64,000 bases of DNA from Corynespora cassiicola (GCA_022059125.1 JAEUWY010000001.1:4588001-4652000), one strand, 5' to 3'. Positions 34,062 to 46,181 are shown, counted from the first letter of the stretch. Translations and numbers: made by a program. The notes: generated from the letters alone by a model not told the origin.

Positions 34062-35911
34062 TTAGTTGTCCATGTAGGTGGATGCGTCAACGCCGTTCTC
34101 GGGGAACTCACTGCCATGCTCGTTAGTTGTGACATGCAGATGGGCACCTGGCTTCACTTACGGCAACTTGACTTCGAATCGCTCCTCGATGGACTTGAGG
34201 ACCTCCTCGTCTTCAGGGCTGCTAACAAAGGAGATACTGAGACCCTTGGTACCAAATCGACCAGCACGACCGACACGATGAAGGTAGGGATCGGCCTTGT
34301 CAGGCATGTCGTAGTTGATGGCGACGTTGATGCGCTCGACATCAATACCACGACCAAAGACGTCAGTCGATACGCAGATACGGGTCTGGAACTCCTTGAA
34401 CTCCTTGTAACGCTTGATGCTGTGACATAAAATTAGCCATGTTGTTAAACCAGACGAGTCTGAAATGGTAAACATACCGCTCCTCTTGACCAATACCAGA
34501 GTGCACGGCAGTGCTAGGGAAGTTGCACTCGCGCAAAAGCTTGTCGAGCTCGGTGCACCGAAGAGTCGAGCGGACGAAGATGATCACTTGGTTGAACTCG
34601 AGCGTGTCTAAGAGATCATTTAACTTCCGGTTCTTCTCACGTTCATCCAACTTGATATAATACTGTTGAAGTCCGTGAAGAGTCAACTTCTTCTCGTCGT
34701 CGACGTAGATTTCGAGAGGGTTTTGCATGAACTTCTTGCAAGTTTCCCGAATCTCCTTAGACAGGGTAGCCGAGAACATCATGACCTGTTTGTGAGCAGG
34801 AGTGGCACGGAAGATCGACTGCACGTCATTGCGCATATCTGCAGGAGAGTCAGCATGCAGGTATTGCAGGACTTGGGAGATAATACCTGGCTGGTCCAAC
34901 ATCTTGTCACACTCATCCAGCACAAAGTGCTTCAAGTTGGCGAGTCGGAGATGCTTGTCACGAACCAACGCATGGATACGTCCAGGCGTTCCAACGATGA
35001 TGTGGGGGTGAGTTTCCTTGTTCTGAAGGATCTCGATGTCCTTGGCGACAGGAGTTCCACCGTAGAAGACAGAGACTTTAATGTCAGGGAGGAACTTGGC
35101 GAAACGGTTGTACTCGTTCTTGATCTGGAATGCCAACTCGCGTGTGTGGCACATCACCAAGATGGTAGTAGAGCCGGGCTCAGGCTTCTCCTCGATCTGC
35201 TGGAGGGTTGCGAGTACGAACACTGCGGTTTTTCCGAGACCGGACTTGGCCTGGCAGAGGACGTCATTGCCGAGGATGGCCTGAGGAATGGTGACTTGCT
35301 GGACTGGAGTGAAGTTAAGTCAGAACGGCGTTTTCTTAATGCGATCGAAACGAAGCGGTGGGAAGGGGAGCGTCCGTCCATCTTGAACTCCGTCAAGCCT
35401 CCGGTTGCTTGCGAAATGATCCACCTCTTGCCCAGCCTCCTTATGCGATAAACTCTCAATCCAACCGCAACCATGATCTGAAAATGCAAGACCTCTTATG
35501 ATATCGGTGGAAATCACTGACAGCGGGACTGGCAGAATACACTGGCACCGGGCCTGTTCCTGAGAAAGCGAAATCGCTTTCGCCAATTCGTTCGCGCGCG
35601 CATGGTACAATGGCATCGTTGCGAAGATGGACGGACGCTTTGATGTGGATGGAAGGCTGAGGGGAATGATTAGACTAACCCTCGGAAGGATGCTCGAAAC
35701 CGCAATCGGTGATGGCCCGGACAAGCTCGTCTTTGAGCAGGAAATCGCGGAAACCGGTGGAATGGATGCCGACATAGCTGCCCTTCTTGTCTCCGGCGGC
35801 GTCACCAGCGGAGAGGCCGCCCTTGGCCGCTGCAGCGTTGCCGTTGGCGGGAGCCTCGGTGGGCTGGATCTCCTCGTCGGAGTAATCGATCAGGTCTTCC
35901 TCGTGAGACAT
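34062..35911 (-). CDS. SUB2: ATP-dependent RNA helicase SUB2 (UAP56, TREX complex)
   Basis: Exons are 35911-35680, 35303-34887, 34838-34478, 34419-34162 and 34110-34062, giving 438 residues. All DEAD-box motifs are seen: the Q-motif region [18 protein letters not shown], Walker [27 protein letters not shown] (in place of DEAD), [11 protein letters not shown] and [14 protein letters not shown] is diagnostic for SUB2/UAP56, which acts in spliceosome assembly and couples splicing to mRNA export. The third-exon intron 34839-34886 is 48 nt, a multiple of three without stops, and its removal restores LDQPDMRNDVQ. The first intron (35304-35679, 376 nt) is far longer than the others. The stop follows STYMDN, the usual C terminus. 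The gene is divergent from the RNase P subunit gene. Confidence 0.95.
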
Positions 35912-36422
35912 GTTCGGCTCGGTGTTGTGGGAAAGAGTGGGTGTCGTGGAGTCGAGTGTCGCCGCGCGACTCGTGAGCAAGGCTGCAAATAAAGCGCGAC
36001 CGCAGGCGCGAGCCTAGTTTGCTGGGGGTGTGGATAGCGACTGGAGCTGGAAGCAACAGTCGTATTCAGTGCGCGGACACGACACTGCAAGAAGCTTGGG
36101 AAAAGAAGAGAGGCGAGGTGGGGTGTTGGTGATGGAGGTGGAGAGGAAAGAGGCGGGCGCGACTGAGGTGAAGTTGAAAAAGCTGGCCTGGGCTTTGCCA
36201 AGTCTTAACACGTGACGCGTAATGACGCGCTAACCATATGCGAACCCTGTCCGTGCGCGCCCACTTCGCGCGCGTCCAAGTCAATGTCTGAGTACAGCCG
36301 AATTTCACAAATGGTTTCTAAGTCGTCGTCACAAGGACAACCAACAACCAGAGAACTTAAACAGGCAAACAACTGGAATCACACCCAAAAGCAAGCAGTG
36401 CACGTTCCTGGTACAACGCGAC
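35912..36422. promoter_or_regulatory. Bidirectional promoter of SUB2 and the Rpr2-like gene
   Basis: Start codons are 511 bases apart and face outward. The sequence holds a GC-rich half beside SUB2 and an AT-richer half beside the other gene. Open frames here have no domain. Confidence 0.4.
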
Positions 36423-36989
36423 ATGGCAAAAGACAAACCACCAAAGGCAAAGGGCATCCCGAACAAGCATCTCCACGCTAGAACCACATTTTTGTATCAA
36501 GCCGCCACGTACCTGACACTGCAAGCTGAGCCACGCGCATCAGAAACGACAACTTCGAAAGATACTGCAGATTTCTCACTACATATCCATGCACAAGTCA
36601 AGACTCCGCTTGCAATTCAATTAGGCTCCCACCTCCAAACCGTGTCTCGAAAAGGCCAAGTGCGGCTCTCTGCAGATATCAAGCGTACTGTATGCAAAAG
36701 CTGCAGTACACTTCTAGTTCCAGGAAGAACTTCAACTCAAGAGATTGAGAACAAGAGCAAGGGAGGCAAAAAGCCTTGGGCAGATGTCTTAGTTATTGTG
36801 TGTCTCACTTGCGGGGCCAAGAAACGATTTCCTGTTGGAGCCAAAAGACAAGAGGGAAAAGCCAAACGAAAGCTTCTAGATACGCAAACAGAACAAAACT
36901 CTGAGGATCCGGACCAGTTTGCAACATCTGTCATGCGTTCTGGCACCGATCTGAGCTCCGCTTCAGCTCTGCCAACGCCACAGGGTTAA
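36423..36989 (+). CDS. RNase P/MRP subunit of the Rpr2/Rpp21/Snm1 family
   Basis: A single-exon 188-residue frame. The N terminus AKGIPNKHLHARTTFLYQAATYLT is the helical part that precedes the zinc ribbon in Rpp21/Rpr2. The ribbon cysteines are CKSC (in RTVCKSCSTLLVPGRTS) and CLTC (in VIVCLTCGAKKRFP), with the characteristic CxxC-LLVPG-T spacing. The tail is basic. The family helps assemble the protein-rich RNase P that matures the 5' ends of tRNAs in the nucleus. Rpr2 versus Snm1 (RNase MRP) cannot be separated with certainty. Confidence 0.85.
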   Translation: MAKDKPPKAKGIPNKHLHARTTFLYQAATYLTLQAEPRASETTTSKDTADFSLHIHAQVKTPLAIQLGSHLQTVSRKGQVRLSADIKRTVCKSCSTLLVPGRTSTQEIENKSKGGKKPWADVLVIVCLTCGAKKRFPVGAKRQEGKAKRKLLDTQTEQNSEDPDQFATSVMRSGTDLSSASALPTPQG

Positions 36990-37110
36990 TAAAAAGTACC
37001 ACTCCTCTCAGGCAACAATAGACCTTGGCAAAACAGAATTCAATATGGCGACATGAAGATTGAGGGGTATTTCCGGGGATTCGAAGATACCCTCGCTGAC
37101 TACAAGGCCA

Positions 37111-38032
37111 TTATGACTCGTCTATCTTGTAGCCGGTCGTCCACTTTCTCAACAACCGAGTAATATCGTCCATCTGTTCGGGCTCTTTGATCCAGTGGCC
37201 TTGCCTCTCTGCACCCGAGTACGTGTACAATTGTGCATCTACTCTAAGCTTTTGGAGAAGCTTGTGTATGCGTTGGCAATACTCAAACCTGACTACAGCA
37301 TCCTATTGAGGGTTGCTCGTTAGCGACTGCTTCTAAAACGATGAAGAAGTCACACACCTCTGTGTCATGGCCAAGAAACACATTCAAATTGCTGAAGCAG
37401 TTTTGGATATCTTCGATTGGAGCGAATTCAGGAACTCCTATTATGTCAAGAAAACGAGTGGTTAGGCTTTGAATCACCTCAAGTGACAGTTTAGACATAT
37501 CATCATCGGCTTTCGCCACGGCTTGTCCAGCTTCCGCCGTGAATGGCATCCATGGACTCAAACCTAAGAACGCCCGTGGACCACCCTTGGTTAATATCGC
37601 CCCCGTAAACAACGACCACAAAGCTGTTGCTGCGCCCTGGGAAAATCCCCCTAAGATGACCTTGTCCCCGTGGCCTCCAAGAAGATCCACCTCCGTATCA
37701 AACACGCTTCCAACGTGGCGAATACTATCCCGAAGCCCAGCGACTTGAAGATCTTGCCTCTGGCTTAAATCATCCAACGAAAAAGTATCGAACCATGCGG
37801 ATCGCTCATCTTTATGGGCAGTACACCATCGCTTGCCGGCATCGGGGAAAACCCATCGGAAACTTGGGAAAAGAGATGGAAGAGCTAGTCCTGAAGAGTC
37901 TGAAAGTGAGAACAGGTCTGTGGCAAATTCTTTTGCAGTGCTGCTTCGGCCATGAAGAAGGATGACAGTATGGGTGTGCGGATGGCCAACATGCTGGCTG
38001 AAAATATATGTGCTTTGGGACGTCATTTCCAT
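37111..38032 (-). CDS. Acyl-protein thioesterase/carboxylesterase-like alpha/beta hydrolase
   Basis: Exons are 38032-37358 and 37302-37111 (55-nt intron), giving about 288 residues. The nucleophile elbow is GFSQGAATALWSL (Ser), and HTVILLHGRSSTAKEF near the N terminus is the oxyanion-hole strand. After splicing, LGHDTEDAVV carries the probable catalytic Asp, and GHWIKEPEQMDDI carries the catalytic His. Without the intron removed the frame ends before the His. Family members remove palmitate from proteins or hydrolyse lysophospholipids and are cytosolic. The start ATG chosen gives MEMTSQSTY; in-frame residues continue upstream to 38143 but look non-coding. Confidence 0.85.
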
Positions 38033-39336
38033 AATCCAGAACGTGTATTGAGTATGTTTTGAAGGGCGTTTATGGTACTTTAAAGGCTCTAGGCAACCAT
38101 TTTGAGTTAATGCGGGGAATAGGCTGCATGTCCAACTTCCCAAAAGCGCCGATTAGATAATCCTCTAAGGAGGGGGCCAATCAAGAAATTTGCTGCAACA
38201 TGTTTCGTGTACAATAAAAGCTTTTAATAACAATTTAGTGGCCATTGACCAGTATGTACTGTGTAGTTTTCGGGGCATTCGGTGAATGCAAAAAGTACCT
38301 GTTCGTGAATAAGCTAGAACTTTCATGCCCCAAGGATAAATTTTGGTTTGTGGAATGGGGTTTACTGAAACTTGATCAGGTAATGAAACCGAGACATCTG
38401 TTCAATGATCCACCGAAGAATTCCCTCGATGTTTACTGGTCAATAGCAATGGCCTCAACGTCCTTTGTGAGACATCATCGTTCAGTAATGGTGGCTAGTC
38501 TGGGTCTCAAGTTTATCATAGTAACTCGAATAGAAGTTTCTAGTACGTTGGCTTATAACGGTGACAAGTTGTGGTATCACTGAATGGTCTCATGTACGTA
38601 AAACATTGAGACCCTAAAGACTCGGTCACAATTCCAAGATAAGTTCGGTTATTCGTGAATGATTGGGCACGAGCTATCCATCTCAATGCAGATGAACAAG
38701 GATCACTTGCGCCGGCTGAGACCCTCGGCAGGCGTCGAATGAGGCAAGCCTCAGCCTTGTGGGGTCCGAGCGTGAGCCCATCACTGTAGACCAATGGATG
38801 TTCCAATCACTAAGCTTTGTAGCGAGAGACAGCTGAGCATTTAAATCGAGCGAAACCCCACGGTTACGCCTTCTCCAGTCCCTCCAGCCAGTTATTCTGG
38901 AGAAAGGGGGCCGTCGCACGGTCTGTTTCCCCAGGGGACTTATCGTATCAGTATCTACCTGACAAGTCATACTCTTCGTGTTTTCGTTGGGTTACTTAAC
39001 GTTGGGGGGCAGGCTCGTAGCCTGCCTCTGTCCAGAAGATATTTAATCAGACACGATCTCGCGATTCTGAAAAGTCAAGAATCAAGGGCTCGCAGTTGGT
39101 ATTCATCTAACAAGTAAGTCATCTCATATTAAGTGTCAAAATTCAAGCACCTGATATCTCGTAGATAACAATACTTCGCAAAAATTCGAAGATTGGGAGG
39201 ATAGCCTCTCTTTCCCACCATTCAATCCCAAGCTGAAGCTCTTAATCCATACGTCTCAACCGATTTCCTATATCTTTTCGATTGTTATGATTTAGTATCT
39301 TCTGGTTTTTCAGAGGGCATTGGGCTTTGCCCTTAC
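38033..39336. other. AT-rich intergenic region, no gene seen
   Basis: About 1.3 kb with stops in all frames and no recognised repeat or RNA. It separates the hydrolase promoter from the C2H2 gene. Confidence 0.45.
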
Positions 39337-40008
39337 ATGCATGGCGATCTTTTTACTTTTTACTCAGAGGCTGATTCTCCATGGAACACACAATCGCATA
39401 CCACTAATGCCAGTGTTGTCGATACACCAAGCAGTACGCCTTCCCTCAACTACTCTAGCTTTCCGTCCTACATACTTACAGCCGGTGACTTAGATGTTCC
39501 TGCTTTTACCGGGCCTGAGCAAACAATCATTCCTCCAGCAGACAATAACTCTGATGAATTCGAGGGCTCTGACACGATTGGAGTTGATGCTTCGAGAACA
39601 TTATTCAGTCTTCAGCGTTCTCCCACGATTATTCGAAGAGGCTCTCATGCCACCGAGCTTCTGCATACCAACACGATTGCTATTCCTCCCGTCAAACGGT
39701 GCTTCCGCTGCAACAAATGCTCATCTTCGTTTCTAGACGGCCATCAATTGAGGTAAGCAACCTGTAATACAAAGCACCACTGGCCGATAACTGAAAAGCG
39801 AAGGAATCACATGCGCAATCAGCACACACGTTACCCGTGCACCAAAGTTGGCTGTGGAGCAGAGTATCGACATCGGAAATCTCTGTGGCAGCATCAAAAG
39901 GAGAAGCATGAGCTCAAGAAGTACGAGTGCGATCAATGCGCCTATACCAGTGGCAGAGTAGGCAACTTGAAGCGGCATAAAGCGAAGATGCACATCGAAG
40001 ACGGTTGA
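39337..40008 (+). CDS. C2H2 zinc-finger protein
   Basis: Exons are 39337-39752 and 39804-40008, giving 206 residues. The N-terminal 110 residues are S/T-rich and disordered. The fingers are CFRCNKCSSSFLDGHQLRRNHMRNQH (joined over the 51-nt intron), CTKVGCGAEYRHRKSLWQHQKEKH and CDQCAYTSGRVGNLKRHKAKMH. Three classical fingers at the C terminus suggest a DNA-binding regulator. No target is inferable. The start is the first ATG of two adjacent ones (ATGCATGG). Confidence 0.8.
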
Positions 40009-41400
40009 GCAAACCTTTGCTGGGAATATTTGCGCGACGTACTTCTTTTGGTTTTTTTTCTCCATGGGTGTGTTGTGTCATACTTCCTTAAGATTGTCGT
40101 TGTTCACTGGGGCAGGGTTGTGTCGGAGGAGGTTTAGTTTAGCAGTGTTCTGTAACGATCTTTTATCAATTTCCTTAAGCTGCTAGCTAGAGACTGAACA
40201 TGAGTGATTTGCGCCAATCCAAACGTGCTCAGCACGCTATGACGTACGCATCGATATATCACCTGCAAACCATAGACTTGGCTGCATGGTTATCTTTGTT
40301 GGAGAACCCGCAACAAGTAGTGATCAGATTCCATACCCTTGCTGGCAAATCCAGTGATCTATTTGAGAGGAAGACCCTGATCGCATAGTTCTAATTAGAG
40401 AGAAGCGCTGGGCCAGGATTGGCACAGTGCATACGAGAGAGATCATGTCTCGGTAATGCAGTGACGCGGATGGAGATAGATCCGTATCCGCATCCATATC
40501 GGCAGCTAGTCGACGCACATGAATGCAGACGGCATGCACAGAAAAGAAACCCGAAAGGGAAAGACAATCGCACATGGAACGGGCAAGACTTCTGCCGCGG
40601 CCACCTGCCGCGGCAATATCCCTGTGACTCCCAAATTTTTTCTTGTAGGCGGCCAGGGATGGGCACACGTCGAAGAGGGCTTGGAAACGGGCGGACCGCT
40701 CGACGACCCACCGAGACGGAAACCCCACACCGACAGACGGCCATACAACGAGGGCCGGTCCCAGCGTAGAGTAGCGGTCGGGCAGCCGCCATGTCGGTCC
40801 CGTTGCGGTGGCTTGTGGGTTGGCAGCACCCCGCTTCCACAAGGAGCACTGTGCTAGAGGCCGTTTCGCGCACTCGTAGCCAATCGATTGGCGCCCCGTC
40901 CAGCCCATGGCAGCCTCGCTATGCCCTGAGGATCGGATTGACGATGGGACTTGACGATATTGCGGGCAAGCGTGCCGTCGCTTGCGTGGCGTGGTTCCCG
41001 TGAAGTGACGACGGGATCGTCACAGACGGACACGTCGAATGAGACGGATCCCTCGCGGCAGAGCCGCATCGCAGTGGAGCAGGCCATGGCGGACATAAGA
41101 AGCACGGGCAGAGGCGTTGAGAAGGATGGACGGCAGCGGGAACGACCAGAGACGAGACGAGACGAGACGAGACCAGCGACGGGCGCGGGCGACTCACGGA
41201 CGCTAAGTGCCACCCGCTAGCATCGAACTCCCAGCGAAGCCCCGTAGAGCCCTTTCTATCCCGCCCAGATGCGCGAAGACACCAGTGAGTCCTGATTCGC
41301 CCTCCCGGTCTGCCTGAGGCCTCCGCGAGGCTGCGACACAATGGCCTCTGGCAGAATGAGAGGACAAGGCTGACGGCCATGCGCCACACTTGCAGGGCCC
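40009..41400. other. Intergenic region with a GAGAC-type tandem repeat
   Basis: No gene is supported. A GACGA/GAGAC tandem repeat lies at about 41148-41173, shortly upstream of the next gene. The frames at 40324-41213 on the minus strand are GC-driven and have no domain. Confidence 0.45.
41148..41173. repeat. GAGAC pentanucleotide tandem repeat
   Basis: About five tandem units of GAGAC in the upstream region of the following gene. Simple repeat. Confidence 0.8.
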
Positions 41401-42246
41401 ATGATGGCCGACCCCGCTGCTGCCGGCGGACTGTTTGCAGCCCTAAACGAGAGAGACTCCCACGCCGCGGACCCCCTCGAAGGCTGGCTGTCATCGCGGA
41501 CGACAGATATCCACGCACGCCTGGCCCATTTTGACACCCATTACGGCACTCAGGCGTACCCGCCGCCGCCGCCATCCTCCTCACAGTACCAGCTCTCCGT
41601 CCGTTCGCGCTCCTCCATGGCACAGGCCTACATCCACCAGCCGTCCAACGCCTCCACCCACCCGCCCTCCCTCTACAACTATTCCGATGCCACGCCCACC
41701 GAGACATCAGTGAGCACCGGCCTCGCGAACTATCTCTCGGGCGTGCCGTTGCTCGAGGAGAACAACGGCGTGCTGGAGCGCCCGCGAAACCAATACCGCA
41801 CGCCCGTCCACGAATGCGCCTTTTGGTTCCTGAGCTGCTCGTACATCTCGTCCGACCGGGAAGAATGGCTGACGCACTGCTTGAGCCACTTCCGGGGCGA
41901 GGAGCCGCCGCGGGAGATCCAGTGCCCGCTGTGCGATTTCACATACAAGGGCACCAACGGGTGGACGTCGTGGAGCGTGCGCATGGAGCATGTAGCCTGC
42001 CACCACGCCATGCTGGGCGAGTCGCTCAGGACGTCGCGCCCGGACTTCCAACTCTTTCATCATCTCTGGCAGAAGCGCTTGATCGATGATCAGGACCTCA
42101 AGGAGCTCAAGGGCGGGAATCACAATCTTACCCGCCCGCCTACAAACTATACCGTGACGAATGGGAGGAGGGGCGATAGGGATGGCAGGCGTCAGAGACA
42201 CCAGCATGTCGGAAGGGCACGTCAGATGGGGGGAGCGGGCATGTAA
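41401..42246 (+). CDS. Uncharacterised protein with two zinc-finger-like motifs
   Basis: A single-exon 281-residue frame. I do not recognise a named family. The N-terminal 110 residues are P/S/Y/Q-rich and disordered. The middle is conserved-looking: HECAFWFLSCSYISSDREEWLTHCLSHF (C2H2-like, H-x3-H end) then IQCPLCDFTY...RMEHVACHHAM (CPLC with a later H-x3-HH). A short basic tail (RRGDRDGRRQRHQH) follows. It could be a nuclear zinc-binding protein. The start MMADPAAAGG follows a GCCC context; a second in-frame ATG is adjacent. Confidence 0.65.
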   Translation: MMADPAAAGGLFAALNERDSHAADPLEGWLSSRTTDIHARLAHFDTHYGTQAYPPPPPSSSQYQLSVRSRSSMAQAYIHQPSNASTHPPSLYNYSDATPTETSVSTGLANYLSGVPLLEENNGVLERPRNQYRTPVHECAFWFLSCSYISSDREEWLTHCLSHFRGEEPPREIQCPLCDFTYKGTNGWTSWSVRMEHVACHHAMLGESLRTSRPDFQLFHHLWQKRLIDDQDLKELKGGNHNLTRPPTNYTVTNGRRGDRDGRRQRHQHVGRARQMGGAGM

Positions 42247-44193
42247 AATCTCGCTCTCCCCCCAAGACGTGCCCCAAGTGCCACCGCCGTGCGTATTTTT
42301 TTTTGTCTCTTGACCGGTCACTCGCCGTTTCGTCTGGCTTCCTGCATATTCGCCCCGGTCCTCCTCGTCCTTTGTGCAGGCAAAATCACGTCTGCATCGA
42401 ATTGCCGCCTTCTTGTCCTGCCTTGCCACTGCAGGTCATCTTTTTTCCCCTTCCGTTGGGTATCTTTTTGGGATTTTTTTTGGGAAGCGATCCCACCAAG
42501 TTGATCATTTACGAGGACACATCGGCATGCCTCTGGAGTTTTCGTTTTCATTTCCACTCAAAAAAAATTTCGTGATAGCGTTTTTGTGGTTTAGCGATGC
42601 TTTTGGTTGGATTCTGGCGCTGTATTAAATTGCACTTTTCTCGATGGACTTGACGGATGAGGGAAACAACGGCAAGGGAAGAGATTGCGAGGATACCAAT
42701 GGTTTTTATTCTTCCCCTTCTGCTTCTTTTTTTTTCGCGATACGGCCCAGCGTAATCGGTTAGCAATTAGTACCAATACCATGAACAAAACAATCCCCTC
42801 TTCAAACCCTCGGTTTGCGCTTTTTTCGCGTCTCCGACAACCCCCTCCCTCAGCTGAGCCCAGGCGAGGTCACCCGCCCTTTATAACCATCCACCCACCC
42901 GCCACCCCTATTATCCCATCTCGCCCCAAGTAAAACCCGCCCCTCCCCATTCGCCGTATCCCCTCCCAAAAATCCATCAGTCGCCGACGGCCCAGCCTTG
43001 CCGTCTGACCGTGTTTCCGCGTTTGCCTTTCAGCCTCGTCTAGCCCGTGACAAAATGTGTCTGCCTGGGGGCCCTGCGTCCGGGCCTGTGTTCCCCCATC
43101 CGGCCTGCACGTTTCCGCTTGGGGTTACGTATGCGCTGCTTGGTTCACGCATAGGGTTGGTTAGAGACGCGGCGGTGCGTGAGATGGCGGGTGGGTGGGT
43201 GGGTCGAGGGCGGGCGGGTTGTTAGGCAGCAGTTTTGGGGGGTTGGCACGGGCGCTTTGGGGGAGCTATGATTGATGTGTTGGGCAAAATAGTTGTGTGA
43301 TTAGTATTTGTATTGTGCCTATGCGACTAGATATATGAAGCAAGTGTGCTGTGCATGGTGACTGTAGTTCACTTGATGTGTGGAATGAAAATATCGAGAC
43401 CGTACAGGAACTTGAAATGCTGTGTCTGGTAGGTGGGAAAGGGGGGTGAAACCCTCGATAACTAGGATAATGCGACAGAAAATATATAATAGTAATGGGA
43501 GTGTAATGCTTGTAACATAGGAGAAGAAAAATACAAGTCACGGCCATTGGCTAGAAAAATGCGATCAGGCGCAGTAAAGACTAGACTTACGGTAGTAGCC
43601 CCTGAGAAAAACAGGCCAACATGAGACTTTGGGTTAGTCTGTACAGACATTAGATGGGAGATCAAGATGCTTGGAGGCAAACAATCGTTTTGACAAGTCT
43701 ACTGGCTTTGCTTCTGCCCCAGATCTCAATCTCGAAAAGATTAGGAATAAGGTGTGACCGCCATTCGGGCACCCACAGGAAATCTTCTGCAGTCAACGAA
43801 GAACGCTTGAATGTCTTATATTTAAGAAATCCTGAGCATCCAAGGTCCATTTAAAATCCATCTATAGCCCACTTGTTGCATAGTAGCTTCTCGGCGTTCT
43901 AAGCAACCTGCTTGGTCGATACTGACCATGATAGTTACATACCTCCTAGACCCGTGACAGTCTATATCCAGGTACTGTATATCGCAAAAACTTCGTACGG
44001 ACCTGCATTATGAGATGATTGGTTGCTGGCGTACTACCCTGCCTATGCGGTGGTTGGCACATTACCCCGCTTGTGTAACTCTACAGATAAGCCATTTCTC
44101 CATACACGAATCTGTCATACTAAATCTGACAATGAAAAACAACGCAAAGTGATCAAAGAACACCACCCAGAGACACATAAAGAAGCTAGCGCA
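42247..44193. other. Intergenic region, no gene seen
   Basis: About 1.9 kb. The first 700 bases are T-rich 3' sequence. A GGTGGGTGGGTGGG segment occurs near 43190. No coding or RNA gene is supported. Confidence 0.45.
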
Positions 44194-45954
44194 ATGGGAA
44201 CCACATCAAGCCTGCCCATGTACACGGTGGAAGATGTGCCCGGGAAGGGCAAAGGCCTGATCGCAACCAAAGATATTCCCAAGGGCACCCGCATCATTTC
44301 TGAGATACCCATCATCACTTCGGGACAAGATACTCCAGACATGGAGCAACTAGGGATTCGCATCTACCAGCAACTTCGCTCTCTAAGCGATGACCAGCGA
44401 CGAGAGTTCCTCTCCATGAGCAATGTCTATACATACACCAACACCATCGAAAGGTACCGAGGCATCTTTCGGACGAATGCGCTACCAACTGGACCGTGTC
44501 TAGACATTGGGGGTATTTTCTTGATCACGTGCCGGATCAATCATGCCTGTGACGCAAACGCAGTGAACTTTTGGAACGACAACCTGAACATGATCACCAT
44601 ACATGCCGTGAGAGATATATGCAAGGGAGAGGAAATTGCAATCAGTTATTCAAAATATAGTCGAAACCGCCAGGCACGACAGAAAGAGCTCCGAGAGAAC
44701 TTCAAGTTTACGTGTTTGTGTCAACTCTGCTCTCTGCCGCCCGACCAGAGCAGAGACAGTGACTCGAAGCTGGATCGTATCCATGAAATAGACTGCATCA
44801 TCGAACAAGCTGGTGTACCAGGGCTTGTTTCATCCCCCCGGAAGATGCTGAGCTACGTGGATGAACAAGTTCGACTCTGGGGTACAACAAACGTTGTCGG
44901 CCTGGGCCGGGCGTATCCCGACGCCTTTCAAATTGCCATCGCTAATGGTGATTTGGCTAGGGCGCACGTCTTCACAGAGAGAGTGGTGCCTCTGTATCTG
45001 ACGAGCATGGGTAGCGACACCCCCGACGTGACTGAATACAAAGAGCTACTTCGAGACCCCACAACACACAAGTACTACGGCATGTCGATGAAGTGGAAGA
45101 CGACACTCGATGATATCCCACGGGGATTAGAGCCCAGTGAATTCGAAGACTGGCTCTGGAAGAGGAATAAGGAAATTGTCCGAGCGCAACAGCCAGACCT
45201 GACCTTCCTCAGCTTTGATGACCTCCCGAATGAACACGACTTTGAACCAGAATACTTCGGGGGTTGGGATACCGACCAAAGCCGACCGCGGTTTCACTGG
45301 TGCTTTTTGGCGGAGATTGTCGATGTTGGTTGGTCCATACGCCTGCAAATGACGGTCAAGGATGTCGGGGGCGCAATTCTTCCACTGTTCTTCCATACCA
45401 GTCGTAGGGGCGGGGAGCTTGACCAGTCACAGATTCAGAAGGGATATACTGTTGTTGTTTTGTACGCTGTACAACATTCGTTCATGTACAGCGACCCCGG
45501 CATTCGCCATGAGACTCCACAGAGGATGAAGGTAAGGTGCTCAATATGTGAGATGGCGAAAGTTTGCTAATAAAAACCTCGAGATCTTTCCACTGTCGCT
45601 GGATAGGTTGCAGATCTTGAAAGAAGACATGCAAAAGCTCTCCACAGAGCTTGACGGTGTCAGGACATGCCATGGATGTGGTAAGAAGGGGGCTTCTCTA
45701 AAGCGATGCGGCAAGTGCTTCTATTTCTGGTATTGTGACAGGGTAAGCTATACTTTGATGAAACCCGACGTTTCGCTGGTGTGGAACTAACATGAAGCAA
45801 ACAGGCATGTCAAAAAGCCGACTGGATTGAAAAAGGGCACAAGGCCGAATGCAAGGTGGCGAAAGACTCGGATTGGCAAGCAATGCTCCAACTCAAATGG
45901 GATGAATTTGATGGCCATGTTCAATTTCCACTTCGTATTGGGAAAGACGTCTGA
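44194..45954 (+). CDS. SET domain protein with C-terminal MYND zinc finger
   Basis: Exons are 44194-45531, 45584-45742 and 45805-45954, giving 548 residues. A SET domain spans about residues 8-180: VEDVPGKGKGLIATKDIPKGT, then RINHACDANAVNFWND (NHxCxxN, SAM-binding), GEEIAISYSKY, and the post-SET Cys cluster FTCLCQLCSLP. A middle region of about 270 residues is poorly defined. The MYND finger lies at the extreme C terminus: CHGCGKKGASLKRCGKCFY, WYCDRACQKADW and HKAEC, spliced over two introns. In SMYD proteins the MYND is inserted inside the SET domain, so this order is unusual. It is probably a lysine methyltransferase; the substrate is unknown. The 3' intron sites are canonical. Confidence 0.85.
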
Positions 45955-46181
45955 GTTGGCATGGAATACGATGTGGTGAAGATTAGCGTTGCTTACCTCT
46001 CCATAGTTTTGAATTGTTTTTAAACGAAGACCTTAGTGGTGCTCACCACTGCGATACTCGTTTTACATCACTGTAAAGATATGACAATTCACCTCGCCAA
46101 AACTCATAGCTTTGTATCAGAACTTTTTTCTTTCAATTAGAACTTAAGGTTTACTATAGTACGGTACTAAACACCCTCCCC
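45955..46181. other. Convergent 3' spacer
   Basis: Short AT-rich sequence between the stops of two convergent genes. Confidence 0.6.

Noticed and set aside
40324..41707. Several long minus-strand frames
   Set aside because: Mutually overlapping shadow frames in GC-rich DNA with no domain; the plus-strand gene at 41401 explains part of the signal.
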